Source: Hyphomicrobiales bacterium
Lineage (GTDB): Bacteria > Pseudomonadota > Alphaproteobacteria > Rhizobiales > Rhizobiaceae
Assembly (NCBI GenBank): GCA_900466575.1
Contig: UBMP01000016.1
Location: 248,001 to 312,000 of the forward strand
DNA: 64,000 nt
Reading direction: 5' to 3'
Each line of letters begins with the position of its first letter. Positions within the stretch are counted from its first letter, which is position 1. The position numbers and the translations under genes were made by a program. Of this stretch, positions 17,018 to 24,936 are shown piece after piece. The notes under the pieces were generated by a model. It was not told the origin of the DNA, did no database searches, and was given only the letters and a program-made list of their open reading frames with translations.

Positions 17018-17452
17018 TTACAGTGAATCAGTCCTTACTCGGTTGCGCCCGCGCCGTTCCAGATAGAGACCGATGCGGAAGGCCAGGTAGAGGCAGGCGA
17101 CGCTCAGGTCCATGACGATCAGCAGGTCATCGGGCCCGTATATATGCAGCCAGAGCGTATGCGCCAGAACCTCGCCGATGGCCACGGCAGCCCAGAGTAC
17201 CGCCCCCCAGGCGGACCCCATCCAAAGCCCCAGCGCGATGATCGGATAGCAGACGGCCAGCACAGTTGCCAGCGTCCGCCACGGCACGGTCATGACGTCG
17301 AAGCGGATGAGACTGCCGGTGGACACTCCGAGCACGAGGTCCCAGTAACGCAGTCCGAAATAGAAACAGGCCATCGCCGTCATGCGCATGAAGACGGTGA
17401 AAAGCGTCTCGATCAGTGTGCGCCGGACAACCGGCCTTGAATCGCCACCCAT
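17018..17452 (-). CDS. Small membrane protein, probably DUF6163
   Basis: A 144-residue protein with about four hydrophobic segments (near MRMTAMACFYFGLRYW, TLATVLAVCYPIIALGLW, WGAVLWAAVAIGEVLAHTLW and DLSVACLYLAFRIGLYLE), ending in a basic tail. It resembles the DUF6163 family of Rhizobiales membrane proteins; I am only moderately sure of the family and no function is known. It is divergent from hemB, separated by 139 bp. Confidence 0.65.
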   Translation of the reverse strand: MGGDSRPVVRRTLIETLFTVFMRMTAMACFYFGLRYWDLVLGVSTGSLIRFDVMTVPWRTLATVLAVCYPIIALGLWMGSAWGAVLWAAVAIGEVLAHTLWLHIYGPDDLLIVMDLSVACLYLAFRIGLYLERRGRNRVRTDSL

Positions 17453-17591
17453 GGGCGGGACGATATGCGAGGGCAGACCGGTCCGCCAGCCCGCCCCGTG
17501 TCAATTCGGCACGCCATCAACGGTTCATTCGACGTTCCGTTTCGGGAAGCTGCGTGATAACACGCAATGATCTCTTCGAAGGACCACGCAT

Positions 17592-18605
17592 ATGACCGAC
17601 AAGACCCACGCCGTCGACCACATCACCGGCCACCGCCGCATGCGCCGCAACCGCAAGGCCGATTGGACGCGCCGTCTCGTGCGCGAAAATTCGCTGACGG
17701 TGGACGACCTGATCTGGCCGGTCTTCGTCGTGCCCGGCACGAACATCATCGATCCCATCGCCGCCATGCCGGGCGTCAACCGCATGAGCGTCGACAAGCT
17801 TGTGGAAGCAGCGAAAGAGGCGGCCGCTCTCGGCATCCCCGCAATCGCCACTTTCCCGAATATCGAGATGGATCTGCGCGACGTCACCGGCTCGCAGATT
17901 CTCGAACGCGAGAACCTGATCAATCAGGCGACCGCCGCCGTGAAGAAGGCCGTGCCGGAGATTGGCGTCATCACCGACGTGGCGCTCGATCCCTTCACCA
18001 GCCATGGTCATGACGGCATCCTGCGCGACGGTATCATCGTGAACGATGAAACCGTCGAACTCGTCGCCCGCGCCGCCGTCATCCAGGCCGATGCCGGCTC
18101 GGATATCATCGCGCCGTCTGAAATGATGGATGGCCGCATCGGCGCGATCCGCGCAGCACTCGACGCCGCAGGTCACCAGAATGTCGGCATCATGTCCTAC
18201 GCAACCAAATTCTCCTCCGGCCATTACGGCCCCTATCGCGAGGCCATCTCCACCGGCGGTCTCCTGAAGGGCGACAAGAATTCCTATTACATCGATCCCG
18301 CCAACGGCACGGAAGCCATACGCGACGCGGCCCTCGACGTCGAGGAAGGTGCGGACATGCTGATGGTCAAGCCGGGGCTACCCTATCTCGATATCGCCTG
18401 GCGCATGAAGCAGGAATTCGGCCTGCCCGTCTTCGCCTATCAGGTGTCCGGCGAATATTCGATGGTGAAGGCCGCGGCCGCCAATGGCTGGATCGATGGC
18501 CAGCGGGTGATGATGGAGCAGCTTCTCTGCTTCAAGCGCGCCGGCTGCGACGGCATCCTCACTTATTTCGCGCCCGAGGTTGCCAAGATTCTAGCCAAAG
18601 CCTGA
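17592..18605 (+). CDS. hemB: Delta-aminolevulinic acid dehydratase (porphobilinogen synthase)
   Basis: A 337-residue HemB that condenses two 5-aminolevulinate molecules into porphobilinogen, the first common pyrrole of haem and cobalamin synthesis. Both active-site lysines are visible: Lys206 in SYATKFSSGHYGPYR and Lys260 in LMVKPGLPY. The metal-binding region reads DVALDPFTSHGHDG (129-142), where zinc enzymes have a Cys-rich DxCxC motif, so this is the Mg-dependent alphaproteobacterial type. An AAGGA site precedes the ATG. It complements hemN at the other end of the window in the haem pathway. Confidence 0.97.
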   Translation: MTDKTHAVDHITGHRRMRRNRKADWTRRLVRENSLTVDDLIWPVFVVPGTNIIDPIAAMPGVNRMSVDKLVEAAKEAAALGIPAIATFPNIEMDLRDVTGSQILERENLINQATAAVKKAVPEIGVITDVALDPFTSHGHDGILRDGIIVNDETVELVARAAVIQADAGSDIIAPSEMMDGRIGAIRAALDAAGHQNVGIMSYATKFSSGHYGPYREAISTGGLLKGDKNSYYIDPANGTEAIRDAALDVEEGADMLMVKPGLPYLDIAWRMKQEFGLPVFAYQVSGEYSMVKAAAANGWIDGQRVMMEQLLCFKRAGCDGILTYFAPEVAKILAKA

Positions 18606-18610
18606 GCGCG

Positions 18611-18641
18611 TTGAAGACCGTGCCCCGCCACACCATATAAT
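18611..18641 (+). promoter_or_regulatory. Candidate sigma-70 promoter for the RDD gene
   Basis: TTGAAG (18611-18616) and a perfect TATAAT (18636-18641), spaced 19 bp apart, lie 37 bp before the ATG of the following RDD gene. The spacing is slightly long. Confidence 0.4.
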
Positions 18642-18677
18642 GGGCGTGGCCGGCAGTTTGCCCGGCATTGGAGACGA

Positions 18678-19136
18678 ATGACGATGAGCATGACCCGTGA
18701 CGACAACTACGATCTCGACTGGCGCGCCTATCAGGGCGTTCTGTCGCGGCGCGTTTTCGGCTTCATCATCGACTATGTCATCGTGGCGCTGCTGATGCTG
18801 CCCGCGATCGTCGTGGTCTTCTTCCTCGGCATCCTGACACTGGGCCTGGGCTTCTATCTGTATCCGGTGCTGTTCTTCATCGTGGCGGGTCTATATTTCG
18901 GCCTCTCGATTGGCGGTCCGGCACAGGCAACGCCCGGCATGCGCGCCGTGGGCTTGAGAATGCGCCGTCTGGACAATCAGCCGATCGACTTCATGGTCGC
19001 GCTGGTTCACCTCGTGCTGTTCTGGATCATGAACGCGGTGCTGACGCCGCTCATCCTTCTTGCCGGCCTCTTCACCAATCACGGTCGTCTGGTCCATGAC
19101 CTGTTGCTCGGCACGGAAATGATCCGCGCCGACTGA
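18678..19136 (+). CDS. RDD-family membrane protein
   Basis: A 152-residue RDD protein of typical size. The signature is SRRVFGFIIDYVIVALLML at about residues 20-38, followed by a second hydrophobic stretch (VVVFFLGILTLGLGFYLYPVLFFIVAG), the ATPGMRAVGLRMRRLDNQP loop and a last membrane region. It has no large insert, unlike the RDD protein at 4664. The role is unknown. A GGAGA site precedes the ATG. It converges on dusA. Confidence 0.85.
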   Translation: MTMSMTRDDNYDLDWRAYQGVLSRRVFGFIIDYVIVALLMLPAIVVVFFLGILTLGLGFYLYPVLFFIVAGLYFGLSIGGPAQATPGMRAVGLRMRRLDNQPIDFMVALVHLVLFWIMNAVLTPLILLAGLFTNHGRLVHDLLLGTEMIRAD

Positions 19137-19161
19137 AAGACAACCGAAAAGAAATGAGAAT

Positions 19162-20172
19162 TCAGCCGGCAAGTGCTGCCGGCTGCATGGCGTCAAACGC
19201 GCGGCTCAGAACCTCGACGCCCGCCCCGGGCTTGGGCGCGTCTGTCGAAAGCACCTGCCGATAGCGCCGCGCGCCCGGCATGCCCTGAAACAATCCCAGC
19301 ATATGCCGCGTGACGGTCGAGAGCTTGCCGCCAGAGGCGACAAAGGCGGCGCAATAAGCGCTCATCGCGTCGAGAAGCTCGTCGCGCGATAACGATTCCC
19401 GCTGATCCCCGAAGAGCATTGCATCGACATCGCCGAGAATGGAGGTGTTGTGATAGGCCGCGCGGCCCATCATGACGCCATCGACATGGAGAAGATGCGC
19501 CCTCGCCTCATCCAGTGTCAGGATGCCGCCGTTGATACCGATGAAGACTTTCGGGAAGCGCTGCTTCAACCGATAGACGATGTCATAATCCAGTGGCGGA
19601 ATATCCCTGTTCTCCTTGGGGCTTAGACCCTGAAGCCAAGCCTTGCGGGCATGAACCCAGATTGCATCTGCACCTGCCTCCAGAGCCGGAACAACCAGCC
19701 CAGGCAACGCGGCCTCCGGGTCCTGCTCATCGACACCGATCCGGCATTTGACCGTGACGGGAACCCGCGAGACCTTTTTCATGGCGGCAACGGCGCGCGC
19801 GACCACGTCGGGTGTCTGCATGAGGCAAGCCCCGAAAGTCCCCGATTGCACACGGTCTGACGGGCAGCCGACATTCAGATTGATTTCGTCATAGCCAAAG
19901 TCGCTGGCGATCCGCACCGCTTCCGTCAGCTTCTCAGGATCGGAGCCGCCCAGTTGCAGAGCGACGGGGTGCTCGGACGGATCAAAGCCCAGCAGCCGCT
20001 CGCGGTCGCCATGAATGATCGCATCCGCCACGACCATCTCGGTATAGAGCAGCGCCCGCTTGGAAAGCAGGCGTGCCAGATAACGATAGTGGCGATCGGT
20101 CCAGTCGAGCATCGGAGCAATCGAGAAAATCTTCCCGCCCGATGCCACCGCTTCAGCATAGAAGTTTCCCAT
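19162..20172 (-). CDS. dusA: tRNA-dihydrouridine synthase DusA
   Basis: A 336-residue FMN-dependent tRNA-dihydrouridine synthase. It has a TIM-barrel start SIAPMLDWTDRHYRYLARL (17-35), the catalytic Cys103 in NLNVGCPSDRVQSGTFGACLM, FMN-binding segments VKCRIG and INGGI, and the C-terminal helical domain. The MLDWTD and GCPS forms match DusA, which reduces U20/U20a in the tRNA D-loop, better than DusB or DusC. The length fits. The TerC gene ends 3 bp downstream of the TerC start side, on the same strand and just upstream of dusA, so the two are probably co-transcribed. Confidence 0.95.
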   Translation of the reverse strand: MGNFYAEAVASGGKIFSIAPMLDWTDRHYRYLARLLSKRALLYTEMVVADAIIHGDRERLLGFDPSEHPVALQLGGSDPEKLTEAVRIASDFGYDEINLNVGCPSDRVQSGTFGACLMQTPDVVARAVAAMKKVSRVPVTVKCRIGVDEQDPEAALPGLVVPALEAGADAIWVHARKAWLQGLSPKENRDIPPLDYDIVYRLKQRFPKVFIGINGGILTLDEARAHLLHVDGVMMGRAAYHNTSILGDVDAMLFGDQRESLSRDELLDAMSAYCAAFVASGGKLSTVTRHMLGLFQGMPGARRYRQVLSTDAPKPGAGVEVLSRAFDAMQPAALAG

Positions 20173-20175
20173 GCC

Positions 20176-20856
20176 TCACCCCTTCAGGAAAGGAATGTAA
20201 GGCAAGCCGCCATGGGTGATATCGTCCGTGCCGTCAAAGATCATGTTGATAGCAACATACACGATGACGAGCAGACCGAGCCAGGCGATCCAGCGATGCT
20301 TGTTCAAGAGCTTCGCGATGAAGGACGAGGCGACGCCCATCAGGACGACCGACAGCGAAAGACCGAAGACCATCGCGCCCAGATGATCATGCGCCGCACC
20401 GGCCACGGCCAGAACGTTGTCAAGCGACATCGAGACGTCGGCGATAATGATCTGCGTCACGGCCTGACGCAGCGTCTTGCGGGGGCCGGCATCAAGATGG
20501 GGATTGTCGACGTCCGGAACACCGTCCGTCGCCATGTCCAGCGCCTCGCTGCTTTGCTCGCGCTCCTGATGGCTGGTGCGCAGCTCCTGCCACATCTTCC
20601 AGCAGACCCACAGAAGCAGAATACCGCCCGCCAGAAGCAGGCCGGTGAGCTGCAGCAACTGCGTCGCGACAATCGCAAACAGGATGCGCAGCACGGTCGC
20701 CGCAAGAATGCCGATCAGGATCGCCTTGCTACGCAGGCTCTTGTCGAGACCGGCCGCCGCCATCCCGATGACGATCGCATTGTCGCCCGCCAGCACGAGG
20801 TCGATCATGGCAACCTGAAAGAGTGCATAGATAGCGGACATCTCAAGGCCGAACAT
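20176..20856 (-). CDS. TerC-family membrane protein (YjbE-like)
   Basis: A 226-residue integral membrane protein of the TerC family. Two acidic motifs that line the presumed metal path are present: DLVLAGDNAIVIGMA (about 18-32) and ADVSMSLDNVLAVAG. About seven hydrophobic segments are visible. Relatives (YkoY/Alx/MntX-like) export Mn2+ or protect metal-dependent enzymes during secretion; the substrate is inferred. It ends 3 bp before the dusA start on the same strand. I see no structure resembling the Mn riboswitch (yybP-ykoY) upstream. Confidence 0.85.
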   Translation of the reverse strand: MFGLEMSAIYALFQVAMIDLVLAGDNAIVIGMAAAGLDKSLRSKAILIGILAATVLRILFAIVATQLLQLTGLLLAGGILLLWVCWKMWQELRTSHQEREQSSEALDMATDGVPDVDNPHLDAGPRKTLRQAVTQIIIADVSMSLDNVLAVAGAAHDHLGAMVFGLSLSVVLMGVASSFIAKLLNKHRWIAWLGLLVIVYVAINMIFDGTDDITHGGLPYIPFLKG

Positions 20857-21032
20857 GCCGATTACGTCTCCTGTTCTTTTTGTCGCAAAGGGCTTTTGTG
20901 CTGCATGCCCGTCAATTCGGCACGAGACCTGCCGGGAACTCGGCTCTGTGTCAACCGGATATGGTATCGGGGGCCTTGAATCGCCAGTCTATTCAGCCAA
21001 TAAATGAAACTATACTGATGAAGGAGGACAAC

Positions 21033-21563
21033 ATGCCGCTGTATGAACTGGACGGGATCAGCCCGAAGACACCGGAAAGCGGTGAATACTGGGTTGCGCC
21101 CGGTGCTCATGTCATCGGTAAGGTACAATTGGGCGAAGACGTCGGCATCTGGTTTGGCGCGACGCTGCGCGGCGACAACGAGCTGATCGACATCGGTGCC
21201 GGCTCCAATATCCAGGAAAACACGATGATCCACACGGATCCGGGTTTCCCGGTCCGCATCGGACGCAACTGTACGATAGGCCACAGCGCCATCATCCACG
21301 GCTGCACGATCGGCGACAATTCGCTGATCGGCATGGGCGCAACGGTCCTGAACGGCGCGAAGATCGGCCATAACTGCCTCGTCGGCGCCAACGCGCTCAT
21401 CACCGAAGGCAAGGAATTTCCGGACAATTCGCTCATCGTCGGCGCGCCCGCCCGCGCCATCCGCACGCTGGAAGCTGGCGACGCTGCACGACTGGCTCTC
21501 TCCGCGCAGAACTATGTGCGCAACTGGAAGCGCTTTAAAAAGGGGCTGAAGGAAATCTCCTGA
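21033..21563 (+). CDS. Gamma-class carbonic anhydrase-like protein
   Basis: A 176-residue left-handed beta-helix protein built from hexapeptide repeats. The three metal-binding histidines of the gamma-carbonic anhydrase family are in place: His67 (NTMIHTDPG), His84 (TIGHSAI) and His89 (IIHG). The product resembles YrdA/CaiE-type proteins, and carbonic anhydrase activity is not certain for this subgroup. A strong AAGGAGGA site at 21021-21028 fixes the start at 21033, although the frame is open further upstream. Confidence 0.9.
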   Translation: MPLYELDGISPKTPESGEYWVAPGAHVIGKVQLGEDVGIWFGATLRGDNELIDIGAGSNIQENTMIHTDPGFPVRIGRNCTIGHSAIIHGCTIGDNSLIGMGATVLNGAKIGHNCLVGANALITEGKEFPDNSLIVGAPARAIRTLEAGDAARLALSAQNYVRNWKRFKKGLKEIS

Positions 21564-21685
21564 CACGGCAGCTTGGGCAACAGCGCAAACGTTGACCACA
21601 TCTCCGAATTGGTTCATGGTTGAACAAAGATCATGACCACCGCGGTCGAAGGCGTTTGGCTGCCGTGAAATGGAGGAGCCCGGAA

Positions 21686-22723
21686 ATGACGATCCCGAAG
21701 ACCATGCACGCCCTCCTCCAGAAGCATGACGGCTATTCAGGCACCCAGACCGGCATTGTCTTCGACACGATGGAACCGTTTATCGAGAGCGGCGAAATCG
21801 CCGTTCCCGAACCGCAGGACGGGCAGGTGCTGATCAGGACCCGGCTTGCCAATATCAACCCATCGGACCTGCATTTCATCAAGGGCGAATATGGCCAGCC
21901 GCGCCGCAAGGGCCTGCCGGCCGGCTTCGAGGGTGTCGGCGATGTCGTCTCTGGCAAGGGCAGCTATGCCGAGAGGCTCATAGGCAAACGCGTCGCCTTC
22001 TCCGTGTCCATGGACGGTTCGGGAAGCTGGGCGGATTATGCGCTGACGGCAGCGCACAACTGCATTCCCGTCCGGCCCGATATGCAGGACGTCGACGCTG
22101 CAGGCCATATCGTCAATCCGCTGACGGCCTATGCGATGTTCCAGATCGTCCGGAAAGCGGACAGCAGGAGCTTCATCCTGACCGCAGGCGCCAGCCAGGT
22201 CTCCAAGCTCGTCACGTCGCTCGCCCGTGACGAAGGCTATCGTGCCATCGTCTTTGTCCGCCGCCGCGAGATGATCGAGCCGCTCAAGGCACTCGGCGCG
22301 GCGCATGTGCTGGTCGAAACCGATCCGGACGTGCTCGACCAGTTCCGCGCCATCGCGCGGCAGGAAAAGCCGCGTGTCATGCTGGACGCGGTCGCCAACC
22401 AGCTGTCCTCCGACATCTTCTTCGCCATGCCCAACCGCGCCAACTGGGTGATCTACGGCAAGCTTGATTCCAGCGCCATCAGCGCGCGCGAGCTTGGCCA
22501 GTTCATCTTCATGAGCAAATCGATCACCGGCTTCTGGCTAACCGAATGGTTCCGTGACACGCCGCCGGAGGAACAGATCCGCGTCATCGGCGAGGTCCAG
22601 CAACGCTTTGTCGACCGCCGCTGGACGACCGACGTGGCTGAAATCATTCCGCTGAAGAATGCGATCGAGAAACTGCCCGCGGCGCTGGCTGCGCGAAACG
22701 GAAAAATCCTGCTCTCGCCTTGA
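21686..22723 (+). CDS. MDR-superfamily NAD(P)H-dependent oxidoreductase
   Basis: A 345-residue medium-chain dehydrogenase/reductase. The N-terminal GroES-like domain contains the NPSDLHFIKGEYG and AGFEGVGDV segments, and the nucleotide-binding domain begins near FILTAGASQVSKLVTSLA. Structural and catalytic zinc ligands of alcohol dehydrogenases are absent, so it is closer to the quinone-oxidoreductase/enoyl-reductase (MECR-like) branch. The substrate is unknown. The GGAGGAG site at 21672 supports the ATG at 21686. It converges with zur. Confidence 0.85.
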   Translation: MTIPKTMHALLQKHDGYSGTQTGIVFDTMEPFIESGEIAVPEPQDGQVLIRTRLANINPSDLHFIKGEYGQPRRKGLPAGFEGVGDVVSGKGSYAERLIGKRVAFSVSMDGSGSWADYALTAAHNCIPVRPDMQDVDAAGHIVNPLTAYAMFQIVRKADSRSFILTAGASQVSKLVTSLARDEGYRAIVFVRRREMIEPLKALGAAHVLVETDPDVLDQFRAIARQEKPRVMLDAVANQLSSDIFFAMPNRANWVIYGKLDSSAISARELGQFIFMSKSITGFWLTEWFRDTPPEEQIRVIGEVQQRFVDRRWTTDVAEIIPLKNAIEKLPAALAARNGKILLSP

Positions 22724-22729
22724 TCAAAC

Positions 22730-23125
22730 TCAGGCGCAGTTTGCGCATTTCCCGCGAATTTCCACCACGGTCTTCTCCGGCTTGAACCCCTTGGCTCCCA
22801 GGAAGTGCTCGAGGTCGTGCTCAAGACCATGATGGTGGAATTCGAAGACATTGCCGCAGTTGTTGCAGATTGCGAACGCGGTGAGCCCGTGGCTGCCGCA
22901 CTTCTCTTCCGGATGGGCGCAGGCGACGAAAGCGTTGAGGCTCTCGAGCTTGTGCACAAGGCCGTCTGCCATCAGCTTGTCGAGCGCGCGATAAACCTGC
23001 AGCGGCGCGCGGAACCCTTCCTCGCGCAGATTGTCGAGGATCTGGTAGGCGCTCATCGGCCCGCCGGCGTTCGTCAGCCTGTCGAAGACCAGTGCCTGGT
23101 TCTTGGTAAGACCCGCAACGTTCAT
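22730..23125 (-). CDS. zur: Zinc-uptake regulator Zur (Fur family)
   Basis: A 131-residue Fur-family repressor. The winged helix lies in residues 5-70 (GGPMSAYQILDNLREEGFRAPLQVYRALDKLMADGLVHKLESLNAFVAC). Zinc sites are suggested by HPEEKCGSHG, CNNCG and HHHGLEHDLEHF, and by a C-terminal CANCA pair. The Zur assignment rests on linkage: its ATG overlaps the znuB stop by 4 bp (ATGA), making it the last gene of znuC-znuB-zur. With zinc bound it would repress the znu genes; autoregulation through the shared promoter is implied. Confidence 0.93.
   Translation of the reverse strand: MNVAGLTKNQALVFDRLTNAGGPMSAYQILDNLREEGFRAPLQVYRALDKLMADGLVHKLESLNAFVACAHPEEKCGSHGLTAFAICNNCGNVFEFHHHGLEHDLEHFLGAKGFKPEKTVVEIRGKCANCA
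23103..23122 (-). other. Translational coupling of znuB and zur
   Basis: The znuB stop and zur start share ATGA at 23122-23125, with GGCGAGGCGAC-type purine-rich sequence in the end of znuB ahead of it. Coupled translation would tie Zur level to the transporter; the ribosome-site reading is uncertain. Confidence 0.3.
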
Positions 23126-23970
23126 GATATGCCTCCACGTCGACTGTCGCCTCGGCGTTCCGAAGCCGGCTGTTCGATGGCCTGTCTGCGCCCAAACGGC
23201 AGAAGGCTGACAAGAAAGATGACAAGCGCCGCGACGACGATGGACGGTCCCGAGGGCGTGTCGAAGCGCAGCGAGCCGAAAAGCCCGCCCGCGACCGCGA
23301 TCATGCCGAGGCCCGATGCCATCACGGCCATGACTTCAGGCGAGCCCGAAAAGCGCCGAGCCGCAGCTGCCGGAATGATCAGCATGGCTGTCACCAGCAG
23401 AATGCCGACGACCTTGATGGCAATCGCGATGACGAGCGCGAGCAGCAACATGAAATAAAGCCGCGTCCGCTCCGGCTGCATGCCTTCGGCTTCCGCCAGT
23501 TCCGGGTTGACCGTCGCCGCGATCAGCGGTCGCCAGAGCTTGGCAAGCGCCAGCAGGACCAGAATGCCGCCAAGCCAGATCATATAAATGTCAGTCAGTC
23601 CGACCGCCAGGATATCGCCGAAGAGATAGGTCATCAGGTCGAAGCGCACCCAGGTCAGAAACGCCGCCAGCACAAGGCCGATGGCCAGCGTCGAATGCGA
23701 GAGAATACCGAGCAGCGCATCGGTCGACAGCGCACCGCGCCGCTGAAGCGCCAAAAGCGCCAGAGAAACGACCGCCGCGACACCAAAGACCGCCACCGTC
23801 AGGTTGACATGCAGCAGCAGCGACAGCGCCACACCGAGCAGCGCCGAATGCGCCATCGTGTCGCCGAAATAGGCCATGCGCCGCCAGATGACGAAGCAGC
23901 CGAGCGGACCTGCCACCAGCGCCAGTCCCAGGCCGGCGAGAAGCGCACGGATGAAAAAGTCGTCAAGCAT
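23122..23970 (-). CDS. znuB: Zinc ABC transporter permease ZnuB
   Basis: A 282-residue inner-membrane permease of the ABC-3 family, which passes Zn2+ from ZnuA into the cytoplasm. About eight hydrophobic segments are visible, with the coupling region AYFGDTMAHSALLGVALSLL and the conserved VVGILLVTAMLIIPAAAARR near the end. The start is placed at 23970 (MLDDFFIRALLAGLG), overlapping the znuC stop by 8 bp. The reading frame continues upstream but runs antisense-like through the His-codon region of znuC and encodes a Met-rich sequence. Confidence 0.95.
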   Translation of the reverse strand: MLDDFFIRALLAGLGLALVAGPLGCFVIWRRMAYFGDTMAHSALLGVALSLLLHVNLTVAVFGVAAVVSLALLALQRRGALSTDALLGILSHSTLAIGLVLAAFLTWVRFDLMTYLFGDILAVGLTDIYMIWLGGILVLLALAKLWRPLIAATVNPELAEAEGMQPERTRLYFMLLLALVIAIAIKVVGILLVTAMLIIPAAAARRFSGSPEVMAVMASGLGMIAVAGGLFGSLRFDTPSGPSIVVAALVIFLVSLLPFGRRQAIEQPASERRGDSRRGGIS

Positions 23971-24859
23971 GGCGATGCCCGCCTTCCGGCCCGTGGTCGT
24001 GATGGGCATGATCGTGGCCCGCGTGACCATGCCCGTCATGGTCATGATGATGCCCGTCATCCGGATGGCAATGGTCGGTCACCGAACCGTCCGCATGCAG
24101 CACGCGGCCATCCGGCAGGTGCTCATGGTCATGATGATGGTCATAGAAGGCAATCGCCGCAGAGCCGCGCATTCCGAAGAGGTTGCGATATTCGCTGCTC
24201 TCGCTCACAGCCTTCGGCGTGCCACGGCAGCAGACATGTCCATTGAGGCAGATGACCGTATCGGCCTCGGCCATGACGATGTGGAGGTCGTGGGAAATCA
24301 GCAGAATGCCGCAGCCGATTTCACGGCGGATGCGTCCGATCAGTTCGTAAAGCAGCGCTTCGCCGGCATAGTCGACACCCTGCACCGGCTCGTCGAGCAC
24401 GAGGAGATCGGGCTTGCGGGCAATGGCGCGGGCCAGCAGCGCGCGCTGGAACTCACCACCGGAGAGATGATGCACCTCGGCCTTCTTCATATGCGCAATG
24501 CCGGTCGCGGCAAGCGCCGCGTCGATCTCGCCCGCCGGCAAAGGGCCGGTCAGCGTCATCAGCCGCTCGACGGTCAGCGGCATGGTCCAGTCGATGGCGA
24601 GCTTCTGCGGCACGTAGCCGACCTTGAGGCCGGCGCGGCGAACCACATCGCCTTCAGATGGCTTGAGCACGCCCGTCGCCATCTTGGCGGTCGTGGATTT
24701 GCCAGAGCCGTTCGGCCCGATCAGCGTGACGATCTCGCCGGGCGAAACGGAAAAGTCCACGCCGCGCACAAGCCAGCGTCCGCCGCGCAAGACCCCTGCC
24801 CCGCGAAGCGTTACAAGCGCGCCGGCGCCATCCCGTCTATCCAGCATCTGATCCGTCAT
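23963..24859 (-). CDS. znuC: Zinc ABC transporter ATPase ZnuC with His-rich tail
   Basis: A 298-residue ATPase of the zinc importer. Walker A is GPNGSGKST (about 49-57), the ABC signature is LSGGEFQRALLARA, and Walker B is LLVLDEPVQGVD. After the ATPase core, about the last 60 residues are extremely rich in His and Asp (for example DGHHHDHDGHGHAGHDHAHH), a likely zinc-binding tail absent from E. coli ZnuC and seen in some Rhizobiales homologues. First gene of znuC-znuB-zur, divergent from znuA across a 77-bp gap. Confidence 0.95.
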   Translation of the reverse strand: MTDQMLDRRDGAGALVTLRGAGVLRGGRWLVRGVDFSVSPGEIVTLIGPNGSGKSTTAKMATGVLKPSEGDVVRRAGLKVGYVPQKLAIDWTMPLTVERLMTLTGPLPAGEIDAALAATGIAHMKKAEVHHLSGGEFQRALLARAIARKPDLLVLDEPVQGVDYAGEALLYELIGRIRREIGCGILLISHDLHIVMAEADTVICLNGHVCCRGTPKAVSESSEYRNLFGMRGSAAIAFYDHHHDHEHLPDGRVLHADGSVTDHCHPDDGHHHDHDGHGHAGHDHAHHDHGPEGGHRHA

Positions 24860-24886
24860 CCCGCCTTGTCAGGCCTTATCGCACAC

Positions 24887-24920
24887 GTTATATCGTCACA
24901 CAAGTTTGTAACTATATAAC
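24887..24920. promoter_or_regulatory. Candidate Zur operator between znuC and znuA
   Basis: The 77-bp divergent gap is AT-rich and carries the inverted repeat GTTATAT (24887-24893) and ATATAAC (24914-24920), as well as TTGTAACTATATAACATA (24906-24923), which resembles the AT-rich GTTAT/ATAAC palindromes bound by alphaproteobacterial Zur. A shared operator for both znu transcripts is inferred. Confidence 0.45.
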
Positions 24921-24936
24921 ATATCTGAGGTTATCC

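Noticed and set aside
20911-20926. Resemblance of AATTCGGCACGAG to a cDNA-cloning adapter
   Set aside because: The flanks are continuous genomic sequence with normal genes on both sides, and most of the string recurs at 17500; contamination is unlikely.
20857-21032. Mn riboswitch (yybP-ykoY) upstream of the TerC gene
   Set aside because: I looked for the conserved loop elements and did not see them.
23963-24060. Longer znuB start inside the His-codon region of znuC
   Set aside because: The upstream extension is Met/Thr-rich and merely out-of-frame reading of the His-rich znuC tail; conserved ZnuB sequence begins at 23970.
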